This document shows, in pieces, positions 1-8,414 of a stretch of 64,000 nucleotides of DNA. Position 1 is the first letter of the stretch; the number at the start of each line of letters is the position of its first letter. A program made the position numbers and the translations under genes. The DNA comes from Paenibacillus sp. URB8-2. Lineage in GTDB: Bacteria; Bacillota; Bacilli; Paenibacillales; Paenibacillaceae. The notes below the pieces were generated by a model, which saw only the letters and a list, made by a program, of their open reading frames with translations, did no database searches and was not told where the DNA came from. The stretch lies in assembly GCF_013393385.1 (NCBI RefSeq), contig NZ_AP023239.1, forward strand, positions 3,968,001-4,032,000, written 5' to 3'.

Positions 1-248
1 ACCGCATTCTCCTGCGGAGCAGCGCCTTTATTCCGCGTCCACAGCGTTGCGGCCGATCCTGCTTTCAGAGCGGACTCGCTGTAATCATGTCCGTCAAAGC
101 TGTCGCCGACCAAAGGTACGAACAGGCAGCCGGGCGTAATTTTACGGGAGTCGGTAACAACTCCCGTAACTTCCGCATCGGCTGCGCTGCCTGGGGACAG
201 CTCGCCCCCGCACATGGCGGCAATGCTTTGCAGTGTTCTTGTAATCAA
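1..248 (-). CDS. murF: UDP-N-acetylmuramoyl-tripeptide--D-alanyl-D-alanine ligase, N-terminal part
   Basis: Only the first 82 or so codons are inside the window; the gene runs off the left edge. MurF adds D-Ala-D-Ala to the UDP-MurNAc tripeptide in the cytoplasm, the last soluble step of peptidoglycan precursor synthesis. The visible part has the Mur-ligase N-terminal substrate-binding fold, including the VVTDSRKITPGCLFVPLVG stretch that MurE and MurF share. The start is read as a TTG (246-248) overlapping the murE TGA, preceded by AAGGGG at about 9 nt, so translation is probably coupled to murE. The ATP-binding and C-terminal domains are not visible. Identity rests on the N-domain and position directly after murE. 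Confidence 0.85.
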   Translation of the reverse strand, partial: MITRTLQSIAAMCGGELSPGSAADAEVTGVVTDSRKITPGCLFVPLVGDSFDGHDYSESALKAGSAATLWTRNKGAAPQENA

Positions 249-1732
249 TGGCTTCTACCCCTTATGGCTTCTTTGGCGACGATGCGGTCATCGAAATCGA
301 GAACGGCGCCGCCAATCAGTTGGTAGGTCTCATGACCTTTCCCCGCAATCAATACTACATCGCCGGGGCTTGCCACATCAATAGCTTTCCCGATCGCTTC
401 GCGCCGGTCAACGATCAGTTCATACCGGCTGCGGTCCACGCCGTCATCAATCAACCCTGCTTCGATGTCCTTCAAAATGGTCTCCGGATCTTCAGTCCGC
501 GGGTTATCGGAAGTGACAAGAATGTGATCGCTGTATTTGGCGGCGATTTTGCCCATCAGCGGCCGTTTCGTCCGGTCGCGGTCGCCGCCGCAGCCGAAGA
601 CGGTCAGCACTTTCCCCTCCGCAAATTCCCGAACCGTGCGAAGCACATTTTCCAGTCCGTCCGGAGTATGCGCGTAGTCCACAACGACCGCGTACGGCTG
701 GCCTTCGTCCACCGACTCCACACGACCGCTCACGCCCGGCACCGCTTCAAGGCTTGCCTTGATATCCGCAAGCGGAACTTCCTCCAGCAAGGCCGCCGTT
801 ATGGCGGCAAGCGCGTTGTACACATTGAATTTGCCTACCATTTTCAGCGAAATATCGGCTTCTCCCTTAAAGGTGTCCACGTGAAATGCGGTGCCTTTGG
901 CCGTAATGGAAATTTGCGAAGCGCGGACGTTGGCATCATTGTCTATCCCGTATGTAATGATTTCCGCCGCCGTCTGGGCCGCAAAGTAAGAGCTAGCCGC
1001 GTCGTCCGCATTCAGTACGGCGTATTTGCGTTCTTCTTTCCAGGGGGAAATTGCATTTCCGAGTCTGGAGAAGAACAGTCCCTTCGCCGCACGATACTCT
1101 TCCATCGTATGATGATAATCCAAATGATCCTGTGTCAAATTGGTGAAAATGGCGGTGCGGAAATCCGTCCCTTTTACCCGCCCCTGTTCGAGCGCATGCG
1201 AGGAAACCTCCATCACGCAGCACTGCACGCCCTTGGAAACCATGTCGTTCAGCGAACGCTGAAGCTCAAGAGACTCCGGCGTCGTACGGGGCATCGGATA
1301 GCTGACTCCGCCGTAACGCATTTGAATCGTCCCGATGAGCCCTGTCTTTACCCCGTGATCCTCCAAGATGCGTTCGATCAGATAGGTTGTCGTCGTCTTT
1401 CCGTTCGTTCCGGTAACACCGATCATCTTCATCCGGCTGCTGGGCGACCCGAAGAACGCACCCGCCAGGACGGACATCGCAAACCGGCTGTCACCCACAA
1501 CAATCTGCGGCAGATCGATATCGAGCTTGCGTTCCACAACAAGCGCCGCCGCACCACTTGATGCGGCCTGCGGCGCAAATTCATGCCCATCCACGGTAAA
1601 GCCGGGGAGGCAGATGAACAAATCTCCAGGCTTTACCTTCCGGGAATCAGCCTGCAAATCGGTAATCTCGGTTTCGCCGTTCCCAAATAAATGCGAAACC
1701 GCCAGACAAGAAGACAGTTCTTCAAGTTTCAT
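245..1732 (-). CDS. murE: UDP-MurNAc-L-Ala-D-Glu:2,6-diaminopimelate ligase MurE
   Basis: Cytoplasmic ATP-dependent ligase that adds the third amino acid of the peptidoglycan stem peptide. The 495-residue product has the ATP-binding loop GTNGKTTT at residues 108-115, the VSSHAL/NLTQDHLDYH central-domain motifs, and DNPR at 409-412. In known MurE enzymes DNPR marks meso-diaminopimelate rather than lysine as substrate. The frame is open to 1774, but the ATG at 1732 (MKLEELSSC) is preferred because GAGGGA lies just upstream and family members begin there. It sits between spoVD and murF, overlapping the murF start by 4 nt. Confidence 0.95.
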   Translation of the reverse strand: MKLEELSSCLAVSHLFGNGETEITDLQADSRKVKPGDLFICLPGFTVDGHEFAPQAASSGAAALVVERKLDIDLPQIVVGDSRFAMSVLAGAFFGSPSSRMKMIGVTGTNGKTTTTYLIERILEDHGVKTGLIGTIQMRYGGVSYPMPRTTPESLELQRSLNDMVSKGVQCCVMEVSSHALEQGRVKGTDFRTAIFTNLTQDHLDYHHTMEEYRAAKGLFFSRLGNAISPWKEERKYAVLNADDAASSYFAAQTAAEIITYGIDNDANVRASQISITAKGTAFHVDTFKGEADISLKMVGKFNVYNALAAITAALLEEVPLADIKASLEAVPGVSGRVESVDEGQPYAVVVDYAHTPDGLENVLRTVREFAEGKVLTVFGCGGDRDRTKRPLMGKIAAKYSDHILVTSDNPRTEDPETILKDIEAGLIDDGVDRSRYELIVDRREAIGKAIDVASPGDVVLIAGKGHETYQLIGGAVLDFDDRIVAKEAIRGRSH

Positions 1733-1773
1733 CTCAATCCCTCGCTCTATTGTATCGAATAATCTCTTTATCA

Positions 1774-3732
1774 TTATGGACTGGAAGAGCCCATATAAAT
1801 CCTGATCGTCGATCCCCGTTCCACTCTTGTTCCCGGTTTGGGAGCCTGATTGATGACCGTATCTCCGGTGCCGGAACGGACAAGGTTGAAATTCATATTC
1901 ATATCCTCGTAAATATCCTGTACCGTGGCGCCTACGAGGTCCGGTACGGTGTCGATTGGCGTCTCCCCAAGCTTGTAGGCTTTGGGCAGTTGGTCCGCGC
2001 GCTTAGGAACCTTCATATAATTAAGGGAATCCTCCAGAATGTTCTGCACAATCGGCGCGGCCACAACGCCGCCAAACTGGATTCCTTTCGGATTATCCAC
2101 TGCGGTATAAACGACAATTTGCGGATCGTCCGCAGGCGCGAAGCCGATGAACGAAACGATATGCTCCGTCGCGGAATATCTTCCGTTAATGACTTTTTGC
2201 GCGGTCCCCGTCTTGCCGCCGACACGGTAGCCGTCAATGAACGCCGGCCGGCCGGTTCCTTTGGCGACAACGCTCTCCAGCGCCTCGCGCACCTTCCGGG
2301 ACGTTTCTTCTGTGATGACCTGCCGTTCCATCTCGGGCTGGATCTCGGATACGGCCTGACCGGTATCCGGGTTGATCCATGCTTTGGCGACATGCGGCTT
2401 ATACAGCTTCCCGCCGTTTATAGCCGCCGATACCGCAGCGATCTGCTGGATCGGCGTTACGGATACGCCCTGTCCGAAGGCCGTGGTCGCCAGTTCGACC
2501 GGACCGACCTGCTTTGGCTTGAACAGGATGCCGTTCTCCTCACCGTTCAAGTCGATTCCCGTTTTGCTGCCGAAGCCGAAATTGCGGATATATTGGAACA
2601 GCGTATCTTTTCCGAGCCTCTGTCCGAGGGCGACAAAACCGGGATTGCAGGAATTTTCGACCACCTGCAGGAATGTCTCGCTGCCGTGGCCGCCTTTTTT
2701 CCAGCAGCGCAGCTTCGCTCCGCCCACCTCAATAAAGCCGGGATCATAGAAGCGTTCATTCTTCAAATCAACCTTATTCTCATTGAGCGCAGCCGCGAGC
2801 GTAATGATTTTGAACGTCGAACCGGGCTCGTATGTCATCCATATCGGCAGGTTCCGGTTATATATCGCGGAATCATACTCCTTGTACTGCCCCGGCTCAT
2901 ATCCCGGGCGGCTTGCCATCGCGAGGATCTCCCCGTTCTTCGGATTCATGGCGATCGCCCAGCTCGCATTGGCCTGATATTTGACCATCGCCTGGTCCAG
3001 TTCCCTCTCCATGATGGATTGAATCTGCTTGTCGATGGTCAATTCCAGATTCAGACCGTCCTGCGGCTTCGCGTATTTCTCGGAAGAGCCGGGCATCAGC
3101 CGCCCGCCCGCGTCGGACAAATACGAAATATTCCCGCCGTTTCCTTTCAGCAGCTTCTCATAGACGCTTTCGATCCCCGTAATCCCCTGATTGTCAATGC
3201 CGGTGAATCCGAGGATATGCGCCGCCAGATCTCCATAAGGGTAATACCGCTTGCTGTCCTCAGCCACAACGATGCCCGGCAGCTGCAAATCACGAATGTC
3301 CCCGGCAAGCTCCATCGTAATTTTGCGTCCGCCGGGCTGCAGTCTCACCGTGGATTCACGTTTTGATAACAGGGTCACCAGCTTCTCCTGCGTCATTCCC
3401 AGAAGAGGGGCCAGCTTCATCGCTGTCCCTTCCTTATCCTTGACCTGCACCGGAATAGCGTACACGGTCGGCGAGCTGATGTTGTAGGCTAAGGGAATCC
3501 CTTCGCGGTCCAGGATTTCGCCGCGTTTGGCCGTAAAAGGGATGTTCCGGCGCCACGAATTCTCCGCCTTGGCCGACAGTTCTTCGCCCTTGGACAACTG
3601 TACATAGGCAAGACGCAGGACCAGAGCTATAAATAACACGGCCAGCCCCAGCAAAGTCCACAACATCCGCCGCCGCGACACGACTTTAGAAACTTTCATT
3701 TCCATCAACCCCGCTTTCCATGCAATAGACAT
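1774..3732 (-). CDS. spoVD: Stage V sporulation protein D, sporulation-specific class B penicillin-binding protein
   Basis: Membrane-anchored transpeptidase; SpoVD homologues make spore cortex peptidoglycan. The product has 652 residues: a short cytoplasmic N-terminus, one membrane segment near residues 22-46, the PBP dimerisation domain, then a transpeptidase domain with STFK at 305-308 (catalytic Ser305), SCN at 361-363 and KTGT at 507-510. One PASTA domain lies near 594-650. The single PASTA and the SCN motif, together with position between pbpB and murE, match SpoVD. The ATG at 3732 has AAGGAA 7 nt upstream; an ATG ten codons in is a weaker alternative. The paralogue pbpB lies immediately upstream. 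Confidence 0.93.
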   Translation of the reverse strand: MSIAWKAGLMEMKVSKVVSRRRMLWTLLGLAVLFIALVLRLAYVQLSKGEELSAKAENSWRRNIPFTAKRGEILDREGIPLAYNISSPTVYAIPVQVKDKEGTAMKLAPLLGMTQEKLVTLLSKRESTVRLQPGGRKITMELAGDIRDLQLPGIVVAEDSKRYYPYGDLAAHILGFTGIDNQGITGIESVYEKLLKGNGGNISYLSDAGGRLMPGSSEKYAKPQDGLNLELTIDKQIQSIMERELDQAMVKYQANASWAIAMNPKNGEILAMASRPGYEPGQYKEYDSAIYNRNLPIWMTYEPGSTFKIITLAAALNENKVDLKNERFYDPGFIEVGGAKLRCWKKGGHGSETFLQVVENSCNPGFVALGQRLGKDTLFQYIRNFGFGSKTGIDLNGEENGILFKPKQVGPVELATTAFGQGVSVTPIQQIAAVSAAINGGKLYKPHVAKAWINPDTGQAVSEIQPEMERQVITEETSRKVREALESVVAKGTGRPAFIDGYRVGGKTGTAQKVINGRYSATEHIVSFIGFAPADDPQIVVYTAVDNPKGIQFGGVVAAPIVQNILEDSLNYMKVPKRADQLPKAYKLGETPIDTVPDLVGATVQDIYEDMNMNFNLVRSGTGDTVINQAPKPGTRVERGSTIRIYMGSSSP

Positions 3733-3781
3733 GTACTCTTTCCTTCATGACTATTCAGGACAAACAGGGCTTAGAACAAGC

Positions 3782-6061
3782 CTAATTCGAGGAAGCGGCA
3801 TTCTCTCCGGTATTCAAATCCGAAGTTAATTCGGAAGTTAATTCGGAAGTCGGTTGGGTGCTTGGATCGCCCGCTTCAGCTGACGCTGTATCGGATTCTT
3901 CCCCCATTTGCTCATCGGGCTTCAGGGTCAGGGAGACTTTCGTTTTGCCGTTATTTACGGACTCCTGCTGCTTCGAGACATACCCTTCTCCATCGACCTG
4001 GATACCCACCTTCAGCAAGGTTAGCACTTCAAGCGCATCCCGAAGCGATTCGCCGCGCAGATCGGGGATGGTCGGCTTATCCCCCTGCTCGCTGAGCAGG
4101 TATACCTTCTGCCCGGAGGACAGTGCCGTTCCCGCCGCGGGGTACTGGCTGACCACGGACGGGCCGCCGCCGACGCTTTCGAAGTCAAAGCCCTGGTCTA
4201 TTAGCTCTTCTTTGGCCGATTTCATATTCTGCCCAACCAGATTCGGAGTCTTTCGCACGGAAGCGGCCGCTGTCTGCGCTTTGCCCGCTTTCTTGTCTTT
4301 CTCCGTGTAGACCTTGGGCACTCCCATATATTCAAGCGACTGAGAAACAATCTTCTTGAACACCGGCGCGGCGGCCGTGCCTCCGCCGACTTCAGCGTTC
4401 GGCTCATCGATGATGACGATGACGGCAATCTTCGGATCATTCACGGGGGCGTAACCGATAAAAGAGACCAGAACCTTGGAATTGTCGTAATTTTGGCCTT
4501 CAACCTTGATGGCCGTTCCTGTCTTGCCGGCTACGCGATAGCCTTCAATATAAGCATGGCGGCCGGTTCCGATTTCCTGGTCGGCGACCACTTGCTCAAG
4601 GTAGCTTCCCGTCTTCTTGGCAGTCTCCGCCGAGATCACCTGCCGCACAACTTCCGGCTTCGTGACGGTGACTTTGCCGGTATTCGGGTCAGCGATTTCC
4701 TTGACCATATGAGGCTTCAGCAGCTTGCCGCCGTTGGCAACGGCCGATACTGCCGCAAGCTGCTGAATCGGCGTAACCTGCACTTTCCCGTGACCATAAG
4801 CAAGAGTAGCGAATTCGACCGGCCACTCCGGTGTTATTCTTCCTTTGACCTCTCCTGGGAGGTCGATGCCGGTCTTTTCATCGAAACCAAAATTATCAAT
4901 ATATTGTTTAAGCTTGTCCTGTCCGAGCATCTCATAGCCGAGCTTGACAAAAGCCACGTTACTGGATCGCTTGACACCTTCCAGATAGGTGATCTGTCCC
5001 CAGCCTGCGCGTTTAATGTCGTGGAGAGGTCTGCTGTATCCTTTAATCCGAATCTGGCCCGACTGAAACTTCGCGTTCGGATCGAACAGCTTCTCCTGCA
5101 CCGTCCCGGCCAGTGTGACGATTTTGAACGTTGACCCCGGCTCGTAGATGGACTTGATCGCATGGTTATAAAAATCGCCCTGATCCTGTGTCTTCCAGTA
5201 TTCGTTAGGATTGAAGGTAGGCAGATTAGCCATGCCCAAAATCTCCATCGTGTTCGGATCGGCGGCGATTACCGTCATGCTCTTCGGCTGGTATTCGTCA
5301 TAGGCTTCCTTCATCGCGTCTTCGATGTAATACTGGATCGTACTGTCAATCGTCAGCCTCAATTTGTCGCCGTTGACGACAGGCTTGTACGTTTCTGCGG
5401 CATCGGGAAGCTTGACGCCCTTGCCGTCGCTCTGGTAATCAAGATAACCGTCAGTACCCTTAAGCAGCTTGTCATAGAAGTATTCCAGCCCGGCTACGGC
5501 TTTGCCGTCACGGTCCGTATACCCGAGAACATGGGCCGCCAGCGAGTCTTTGGGATAGTACCGTTTCTGGTCCTTGACCCAACCGACGCCGGTTTCGCGG
5601 ATATCATGCTCCTTCTCCAGCTTCTTCGCGAACTCGGTAATCTTGTCGGCAACTTCCTGATCGACCTTCCAGCCTTCGTTGCGGACCTCGCGGTTCTTGT
5701 ATAAATTGCCGTCCTTGTCCTTGGCATCAATCAATTCTTCAAGCTCCGATACCGGCTTGTTCAAGATCCCATGTAGTCCCTCTACTACCTCGTCCCGGAT
5801 GCCCTGCTCCTGAATCACGTCGGGCTCCACGACTACCGTATAGGCGGGCACGTCGCTGGCAAGCATGCTGCCGTTGCGGTCGGTAATTTGTCCGCGCTGT
5901 GCTCTGATGATCGTCGTATGCGCCCAAGTGTCCGCGGCCCTTTTTTGCCAGAAGTCCCCCTGCAGCACCTGAATCCAGAATACCCGTCCGACCAGAACAA
6001 GAAAAAAGAGGGTAATACATCCCCCTATGAACAGTGAACGAAGCTTTATTCTTTTTATCAT
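3782..6061 (-). CDS. pbpB: Penicillin-binding protein 2B, septal peptidoglycan transpeptidase
   Basis: Class B PBP that crosslinks septal peptidoglycan in the divisome, probably with FtsL, whose gene is just upstream. The 759-residue protein has an N-terminal membrane segment (about 10-33), a dimerisation domain, catalytic STFK at 310-313, SSN at 366-368 and KTGT at 513-516. Two PASTA domains lie at about 605-670 and 672-735. The C-terminus is a low-complexity acidic tail rich in Ser, Thr and Glu, with a TSEL repeat encoded by a 12-bp DNA duplication (3823-3846). The start is set by GAGGTT 7 nt before the ATG. Two PASTA domains distinguish it from the adjacent spoVD. Confidence 0.93.
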   Translation of the reverse strand: MIKRIKLRSLFIGGCITLFFLVLVGRVFWIQVLQGDFWQKRAADTWAHTTIIRAQRGQITDRNGSMLASDVPAYTVVVEPDVIQEQGIRDEVVEGLHGILNKPVSELEELIDAKDKDGNLYKNREVRNEGWKVDQEVADKITEFAKKLEKEHDIRETGVGWVKDQKRYYPKDSLAAHVLGYTDRDGKAVAGLEYFYDKLLKGTDGYLDYQSDGKGVKLPDAAETYKPVVNGDKLRLTIDSTIQYYIEDAMKEAYDEYQPKSMTVIAADPNTMEILGMANLPTFNPNEYWKTQDQGDFYNHAIKSIYEPGSTFKIVTLAGTVQEKLFDPNAKFQSGQIRIKGYSRPLHDIKRAGWGQITYLEGVKRSSNVAFVKLGYEMLGQDKLKQYIDNFGFDEKTGIDLPGEVKGRITPEWPVEFATLAYGHGKVQVTPIQQLAAVSAVANGGKLLKPHMVKEIADPNTGKVTVTKPEVVRQVISAETAKKTGSYLEQVVADQEIGTGRHAYIEGYRVAGKTGTAIKVEGQNYDNSKVLVSFIGYAPVNDPKIAVIVIIDEPNAEVGGGTAAAPVFKKIVSQSLEYMGVPKVYTEKDKKAGKAQTAAASVRKTPNLVGQNMKSAKEELIDQGFDFESVGGGPSVVSQYPAAGTALSSGQKVYLLSEQGDKPTIPDLRGESLRDALEVLTLLKVGIQVDGEGYVSKQQESVNNGKTKVSLTLKPDEQMGEESDTASAEAGDPSTQPTSELTSELTSDLNTGENAASSN
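3823..3846. repeat. Two tandem 12-bp copies in the pbpB 3' end
   Basis: The 12-bp unit AAGTTAATTCGG occurs twice in perfect tandem and is followed by a diverged third start. It is in frame and encodes the repeated Thr-Ser-Glu-Leu of the PBP2B tail. It is a short coding microduplication in an unstructured region. Confidence 0.85.
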
Positions 6062-6132
6062 ACGCGAACCTCACAACCTCTATTTTACAATCCTGACGGC
6101 CGCTTCCGGCTCATTTCAAACCCGGCTGGGCA

Positions 6133-6498
6133 TTAGTTGTTCCGGGATACGGTGATGCTATCTTCCGGCACGCTGTAACCTTGTTCCCGGGCTTTCATTG
6201 CCACCTGCTGCTCAAGATCCTGCTTCTCTTTCTGATAGACGGCAATCTGCTTCTTGGCCTTTGAAATCTCCGTATCCAAGTCTTGCGCCTGCTTGTTCAA
6301 ATCGTAAATGTGGACGTAGCGCCATACCAGAACGCTGGACACAAGGACGAATAAGGCAAGAGTCAGCAAATACAGAAGCTTTTCCTGCATAGGGAGCGTC
6401 GTTCGCCTTGTGACTACTTTAGTCTTTTCGCGGTAGCGCGGATTAACTTTCTGTTCCCTTTGTTGCTGCACTGCCAAATTGCCGCGGGTATACGCCAT
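6133..6498 (-). CDS. ftsL: Cell division protein FtsL
   Basis: Small bitopic divisome protein. The 121 residues comprise a basic cytoplasmic N-terminus (about 1-38), one membrane helix at about 40-62, and an extracytoplasmic coiled coil of charged heptads ending at about 110. This is the FtsL/DivIC architecture. FtsL forms a complex with DivIC and DivIB and stabilises the septal transpeptidase. Sequence is poorly conserved across the family, so the call depends heavily on position between rsmH and pbpB in a dcw cluster. Confidence 0.88.
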   Translation of the reverse strand: MAYTRGNLAVQQQREQKVNPRYREKTKVVTRRTTLPMQEKLLYLLTLALFVLVSSVLVWRYVHIYDLNKQAQDLDTEISKAKKQIAVYQKEKQDLEQQVAMKAREQGYSVPEDSITVSRNN

Positions 6499-6522
6499 CT
6501 CTGACTCTCCTTTTATCGTCTT

Positions 6523-7476
6523 TTACAATTTCTCCGCAATGCGCAGCTTGGCAGAACGGGCGCGAGGATTAAGTTTAAGTTCCTCTTCGCCGGGTATAAG
6601 CGGCTTGCGATTGATCAGTTTCACCTGGCCTTTCCCGCCGCACACACATAGCGGAAAATCCGGCGGGCACGTACAGCGGCCCACATAGCTGTTCAGGATT
6701 TGCTTGCAAATCCGGTCCTCCAGGGAATGGAACGTAATCACGGAAACTCTGCCTCCGGGAGCAAGACACCGCACAGACGCATGCAGGGCCTCTTCAAAAG
6801 CGCCCAATTCGTCGTTAACGGCAATGCGCAGCCCCTGAAAGCTTCGTTTGGCGGGATGTCCGCCCGTCCTGCGCGTCGCGGCCGGAATTGCCTCCTTGAT
6901 TATATCGGCTAATTCCCCCGTACTTTCAATAGGGCGCACCGCTCTTCGCTCCACAATTTTTCCCGCGATCCGCCTGGAGAACTTCTCCTCTCCGTATTGG
7001 AACAGCACGCGCGCGATTTCCCGCTCCGGCCAAGTATTGACGATTTCGGCAGCAGTCAATTCGGCGCTCCGGTCCATCCGCATATCGAGCGGAGCGTCAT
7101 GGTTGTAACTGAAACCGCGCTCTCCTTCGTCAAACTGCGGGGAGGAAACACCGAGATCGAACAGAATTCCGTCCACCTGGGGGACGCCGTCTATCTGCGG
7201 AACCGCCTGCAAAGACCCCAACACTTCCTCCAAATCCCGAAAATTCGTCTTGACCAAAATAACTTTGTCTCCGAAGGCGGCCAGCTTTTCCCTGGCGTTA
7301 TCCAAAGCCCAATCATCCTGATCAAGAGCGATCAGCCGTCCCTTGCTGCCCAAGCGGGAAGCGATCAGGGCGCTGTGCCCGGCTCCTCCGAGCGTACAAT
7401 CCACATAGATGCCGTCTTCTCTGACGCGCAAGCCTTCCGTTGCTTCTTCCTTCAGAACCGTGATGTGATGAAACAA
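6523..7476 (-). CDS. rsmH: 16S rRNA (cytosine-1402-N4)-methyltransferase RsmH
   Basis: S-adenosylmethionine-dependent methyltransferase acting on C1402 of 16S rRNA (formerly MraW). The 317-residue product starts FHHITVLKEEA and carries the SAM-binding DCTLGGAGHS motif, the FDLGVSSPQFD block and the C-terminal SVITFHSLEDR block, all typical of RsmH. The start is a TTG at 7476 with GGAGGG 7 nt upstream; the frame also opens at a TTG at 7491, but that would place the ribosome binding site inside the gene. It lies 33 nt after mraZ, the usual second place in the dcw cluster. Confidence 0.95.
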   Translation of the reverse strand: MFHHITVLKEEATEGLRVREDGIYVDCTLGGAGHSALIASRLGSKGRLIALDQDDWALDNAREKLAAFGDKVILVKTNFRDLEEVLGSLQAVPQIDGVPQVDGILFDLGVSSPQFDEGERGFSYNHDAPLDMRMDRSAELTAAEIVNTWPEREIARVLFQYGEEKFSRRIAGKIVERRAVRPIESTGELADIIKEAIPAATRRTGGHPAKRSFQGLRIAVNDELGAFEEALHASVRCLAPGGRVSVITFHSLEDRICKQILNSYVGRCTCPPDFPLCVCGGKGQVKLINRKPLIPGEEELKLNPRARSAKLRIAEKL

Positions 7477-7509
7477 GCTGCAGCCCTCCAAACAGTATTC
7501 GGTAAATAA

Positions 7510-7947
7510 TTATAAATCAAAGTTGAAATCCACCAGCTTCTCGGCGATTTCGTTGAACGACGCCTCCGACTGCCCGAAGTACTGTTCCCAAAGCTCCTTG
7601 TTCCAGATTTCCACCCGGTTCGATACGCCCAGAATGACACATTCCTTGTCCAGCTTCGCATACTCTCGCAGATTGGCCGGCAGAGTTACCCTGCCCTGCT
7701 TGTCCCACTGGCATTCCGTCGCTCCCGAGAAAAAGAAACGGCTGAACGCGCGGGCGTCGGACTTCATCAGCGGCAGACTTTTCAGCTTTTGTTCCATGAT
7801 TCCCCATTCATCCATGGGATAAACGAAAAGACAGGAGTCGAGTCCGCGGGTCGCCACAAAAGAGGCTCCGAGCAGTTCACGAAATTTAGCCGGTATAATG
7901 ATACGGCCTTTATCGTCAATGCTATGCTGGTATTCCCCCATAAACAT
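7510..7947 (-). CDS. mraZ: Transcriptional regulator MraZ
   Basis: First gene of the dcw cluster and its autoregulator; MraZ is an AbrB-fold DNA-binding protein that forms ring oligomers and binds direct repeats upstream of itself. The 145-residue product begins [26 protein letters not shown] and has a second AbrB half with the [17 protein letters not shown] block, giving the two MraZ domains. AAGGAG 9 nt before the ATG at 7947 decides the start over the longer frame to 7992. Three repeats matching a Firmicute MraZ box lie 30-60 bp upstream, consistent with autoregulation. Confidence 0.95.
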   Translation of the reverse strand: MFMGEYQHSIDDKGRIIIPAKFRELLGASFVATRGLDSCLFVYPMDEWGIMEQKLKSLPLMKSDARAFSRFFFSGATECQWDKQGRVTLPANLREYAKLDKECVILGVSNRVEIWNKELWEQYFGQSEASFNEIAEKLVDFNFDL

Positions 7948-7978
7948 TGGCTGCCCACTCCTTAATCCCCTCGGGTCC

Positions 7979-8004
7979 CCACTTCCCCCCACTTTTCACC
8001 ACTT
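7979..8004 (-). promoter_or_regulatory. MraZ box: three direct repeats at 10-bp spacing
   Basis: Read on the minus strand, AAGTGG occurs three times at exact 10-bp intervals (plus-strand CCACTT at 7979, 7989 and 7999). MraZ operators in Firmicutes and Mollicutes are direct repeats of AAAGTGN-type units with this period, so this is probably the dcw autoregulatory site. It lies between the candidate -10 and the mraZ ribosome binding site, where bound MraZ could block transcription. Confidence 0.75.
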
Positions 8005-8008
8005 AAGC

Positions 8009-8037
8009 ATAATAGATTCGTCGCCAAAAATCAAAAA
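8009..8037 (-). promoter_or_regulatory. Candidate mraZ/dcw promoter
   Basis: On the minus strand TATTAT (8009-8014) is a good -10. A T-rich hexamer 17 bp upstream (8032-8037) is only a weak -35. The call rests mainly on the -10 lying directly upstream of the MraZ box. Confidence 0.45.
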
Positions 8038-8340
8038 CCTTTTTCCGTTTAAAGGCAATTTCTTCCTGCGGCAAACTCTCCTCCAGCATGTCTATATTTG
8101 GCGGAAAATACGTTGGCAAGCGCCATGCGACATCAAACGGGGCATACCCTATCGAACCCGGATGAAAGACCTCTGCCGAAAAACCGCAGGTCACCGCTCA
8201 GGAAGGAGTTACAGGGGCAAATTTATCGAAGCAGATGATGGAATCGAGCTTTATGTCGAAGAGACCGGTCAGAGGCTTACTGTCACGAAAATCCGGAAAA
8301 ATAAAGGCTTCTTCGAGTTTCCAGACCTCCACCCGGCCGC
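8038..8340. other. Intergenic stretch between ahcY and mraZ, no supported gene
   Basis: About 300 bp between the dcw promoter and the ahcY terminator. Short frames exist on both strands but none has both a good start and coding character. On the plus strand, after GGAAGGAG (8200-8207), a short frame reads FIEADDGIELYVEETGQ. This resembles the first residues of some alpha/beta hydrolases but then diverges and has no catalytic motif; it could be a gene remnant. Confidence 0.4.
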
Positions 8341-8380
8341 AAAAAAGCACCTCGCGCCAATGCAGGATTGGCCAAGGTGC
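8341..8380 (-). terminator. Rho-independent terminator of ahcY
   Basis: On the minus strand a GCACCT...AGGTGC stem with an internal TGGCC/GGCG extension is followed directly by six T residues. It lies 35 nt past the ahcY stop codon and separates bshC-ahcY from the dcw promoter. Confidence 0.75.
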
Positions 8381-8414
8381 CGTTGCTCGTTAAAGCTACT
8401 ATTTTCGCCCCAAA

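Noticed and set aside
1750..3366. 538-codon plus-strand open frame opposite spoVD
   Set aside because: Antisense shadow of spoVD, whose own frame has all PBP motifs; low-complexity His/Arg-rich translation.
8003..8194. 63-codon minus-strand frame between ahcY and mraZ
   Set aside because: It covers the dcw promoter and MraZ box region, has no ribosome binding site, and no family is recognisable.
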